Assembly (NCBI GenBank): GCA_019914995.1
Contig: CM034140.1
Location: 4,774,001 to 4,838,000 of the forward strand
Length of the DNA stretch: 64,000 bases
Origin: Acanthochlamys bracteata
Taxonomy: Eukaryota > Streptophyta > Magnoliopsida > Pandanales > Velloziaceae
Direction: 5' to 3'
The notes under the pieces are model-generated. The model was not told the DNA's origin, ran no database searches, and was given only the letters and a program-made list of their open reading frames with translations. Below, piece after piece: positions 63,397 to 64,000 of the stretch. Position 1 is the stretch's first letter. Each line of letters starts with the position of its first letter. A program made the translations under genes and the position numbers.

Positions 63397-63812
63397 GGGA
63401 TAGGATAGAGGCACATGATATCTTTAAAGACACATGGTGCACATGCTGGCCAAAAGTGACCGGCGAGATATCCAAATTCAATCTCCACCGTTGGATATGA
63501 AGAACCGTGAGTTGAGGACATGTTGATAAAATTTCAGCTCAATCAGAGTACAAACCGACTTTCATCGGAACTTTTGATCAAAATGACATAAAGATTAAAT
63601 TTGACAAAAGATATATATTTTATTTTTTTGTCACTTTGATCAAGAGTTTCAATGCAGGTTGGTTCGTATTCCGATTGAGTTGAAATTTTATCAATATGTT
63701 CCCAATTCATGGTTCTTCATATCCAACGGTGGAGATTGAATTTGGAGAGCTCGCCGGCCATTTTTGGCCGGCATGTGTACACATGTTCCTTTAAAAATGG
63801 CATGTGCCTATA
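63397..63812. mobile_element. Fold-back element, copy 3
   Basis: Left end 'ggataggatagaggcacatg', right end 'ggcatgtgcctata'. Stem phrases as in copy 1, including 'ggccggcatgtgtacacatg'. The loop around 63600-63640 is AT-rich. TA repeats on both sides. Confidence 0.87.
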
Positions 63813-63858
63813 TATATATATATATATATATACATACATATACATATACATACATATA

Positions 63859-64000
63859 TAGGATAGAGGCACATGACATCCTTAAAGGCACATGGTACAC
63901 ATGTCGGCGAGACATCCAAATTCAATGTCCACCGTTGGATATGAAGAATTATGAGTTAAAAACATGCTGATAAAATTTCAGCTCAATCGGAATACAAATC
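63859..64000. mobile_element. Fold-back element, copy 4 (cut by window edge)
   Basis: Left arm only: 'ggatagaggcacatgacatc', then 'ccaccgttggatatgaagaa' and 'ttcagctcaatcggaataca'. The ggccggc block seen in copies 1 and 3 is shortened to 'gtcggcgagacatcc'. Confidence 0.8.

Overview
The window reads as plant nuclear DNA, most likely from a eudicot. It is very AT-rich, has GT-AG introns from about 90 bp to 4 kb, encodes plant gene families (VQ-motif protein, ZIFL transporter, DUF3475/DUF668 protein), and is packed with plant-type transposon remains. I see no bacterial operon, CRISPR array, rRNA or tRNA gene. I cannot name the species.

Layout. 1-6640 is transposon-derived: two copies of a long inverted-repeat element, CACTA-like subterminal repeats, and a Copia LTR-like block. 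7415-8041 is a two-exon VQ-motif gene with a one-base frameshift. 8042-21600 is a long repeat-rich stretch with small AT-rich MITE-like elements, sequence of unknown type, a degenerate minus-strand Ty1/Copia element (about 15475-19090) and a CACTA-like end at 19766. 21658-25682 is an intact five-exon L-2-hydroxyglutarate dehydrogenase gene on the plus strand. It converges on an eight-exon UTP11 gene on the minus strand (33015 down to 26832), whose 4-kb intron holds a 114-bp tandem array and a MITE. 36461-44028 is a 16-exon ZIFL-type major facilitator gene, divergent from UTP11. 47983-48128 is an orphan DUF1639-like exon, followed by a second dead Copia element on the plus strand (about 48440-53080) with a 62-bp tandem repeat in its leader. 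54828-56456 is an intact single-exon DUF3475/DUF668 gene. 56457-62100 holds no gene I can recognise. 62220-64000 is an array of fold-back elements separated by TA microsatellites.

The genes are unrelated housekeeping and regulatory loci: metabolite repair in mitochondria, ribosome biogenesis, vacuolar or plasma-membrane transport, and signalling. They form no shared pathway.

The most notable result is that three of the five recognisable genes (VQ, UTP11, ZIFL) each lack exactly one base at a short homopolymer, while two (L2HGDH, DUF668) are clean. This suggests either residual assembly indels or parallel decay. ZIFL also lacks, beyond that indel, the coding block expected between its first membrane segment and the DRYGRK motif. 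I did not find a convincing previously undescribed system. The best leads are these gene lesions, the IR element that twice sits next to CACTA-like sequence, and the fold-back array at the right edge.
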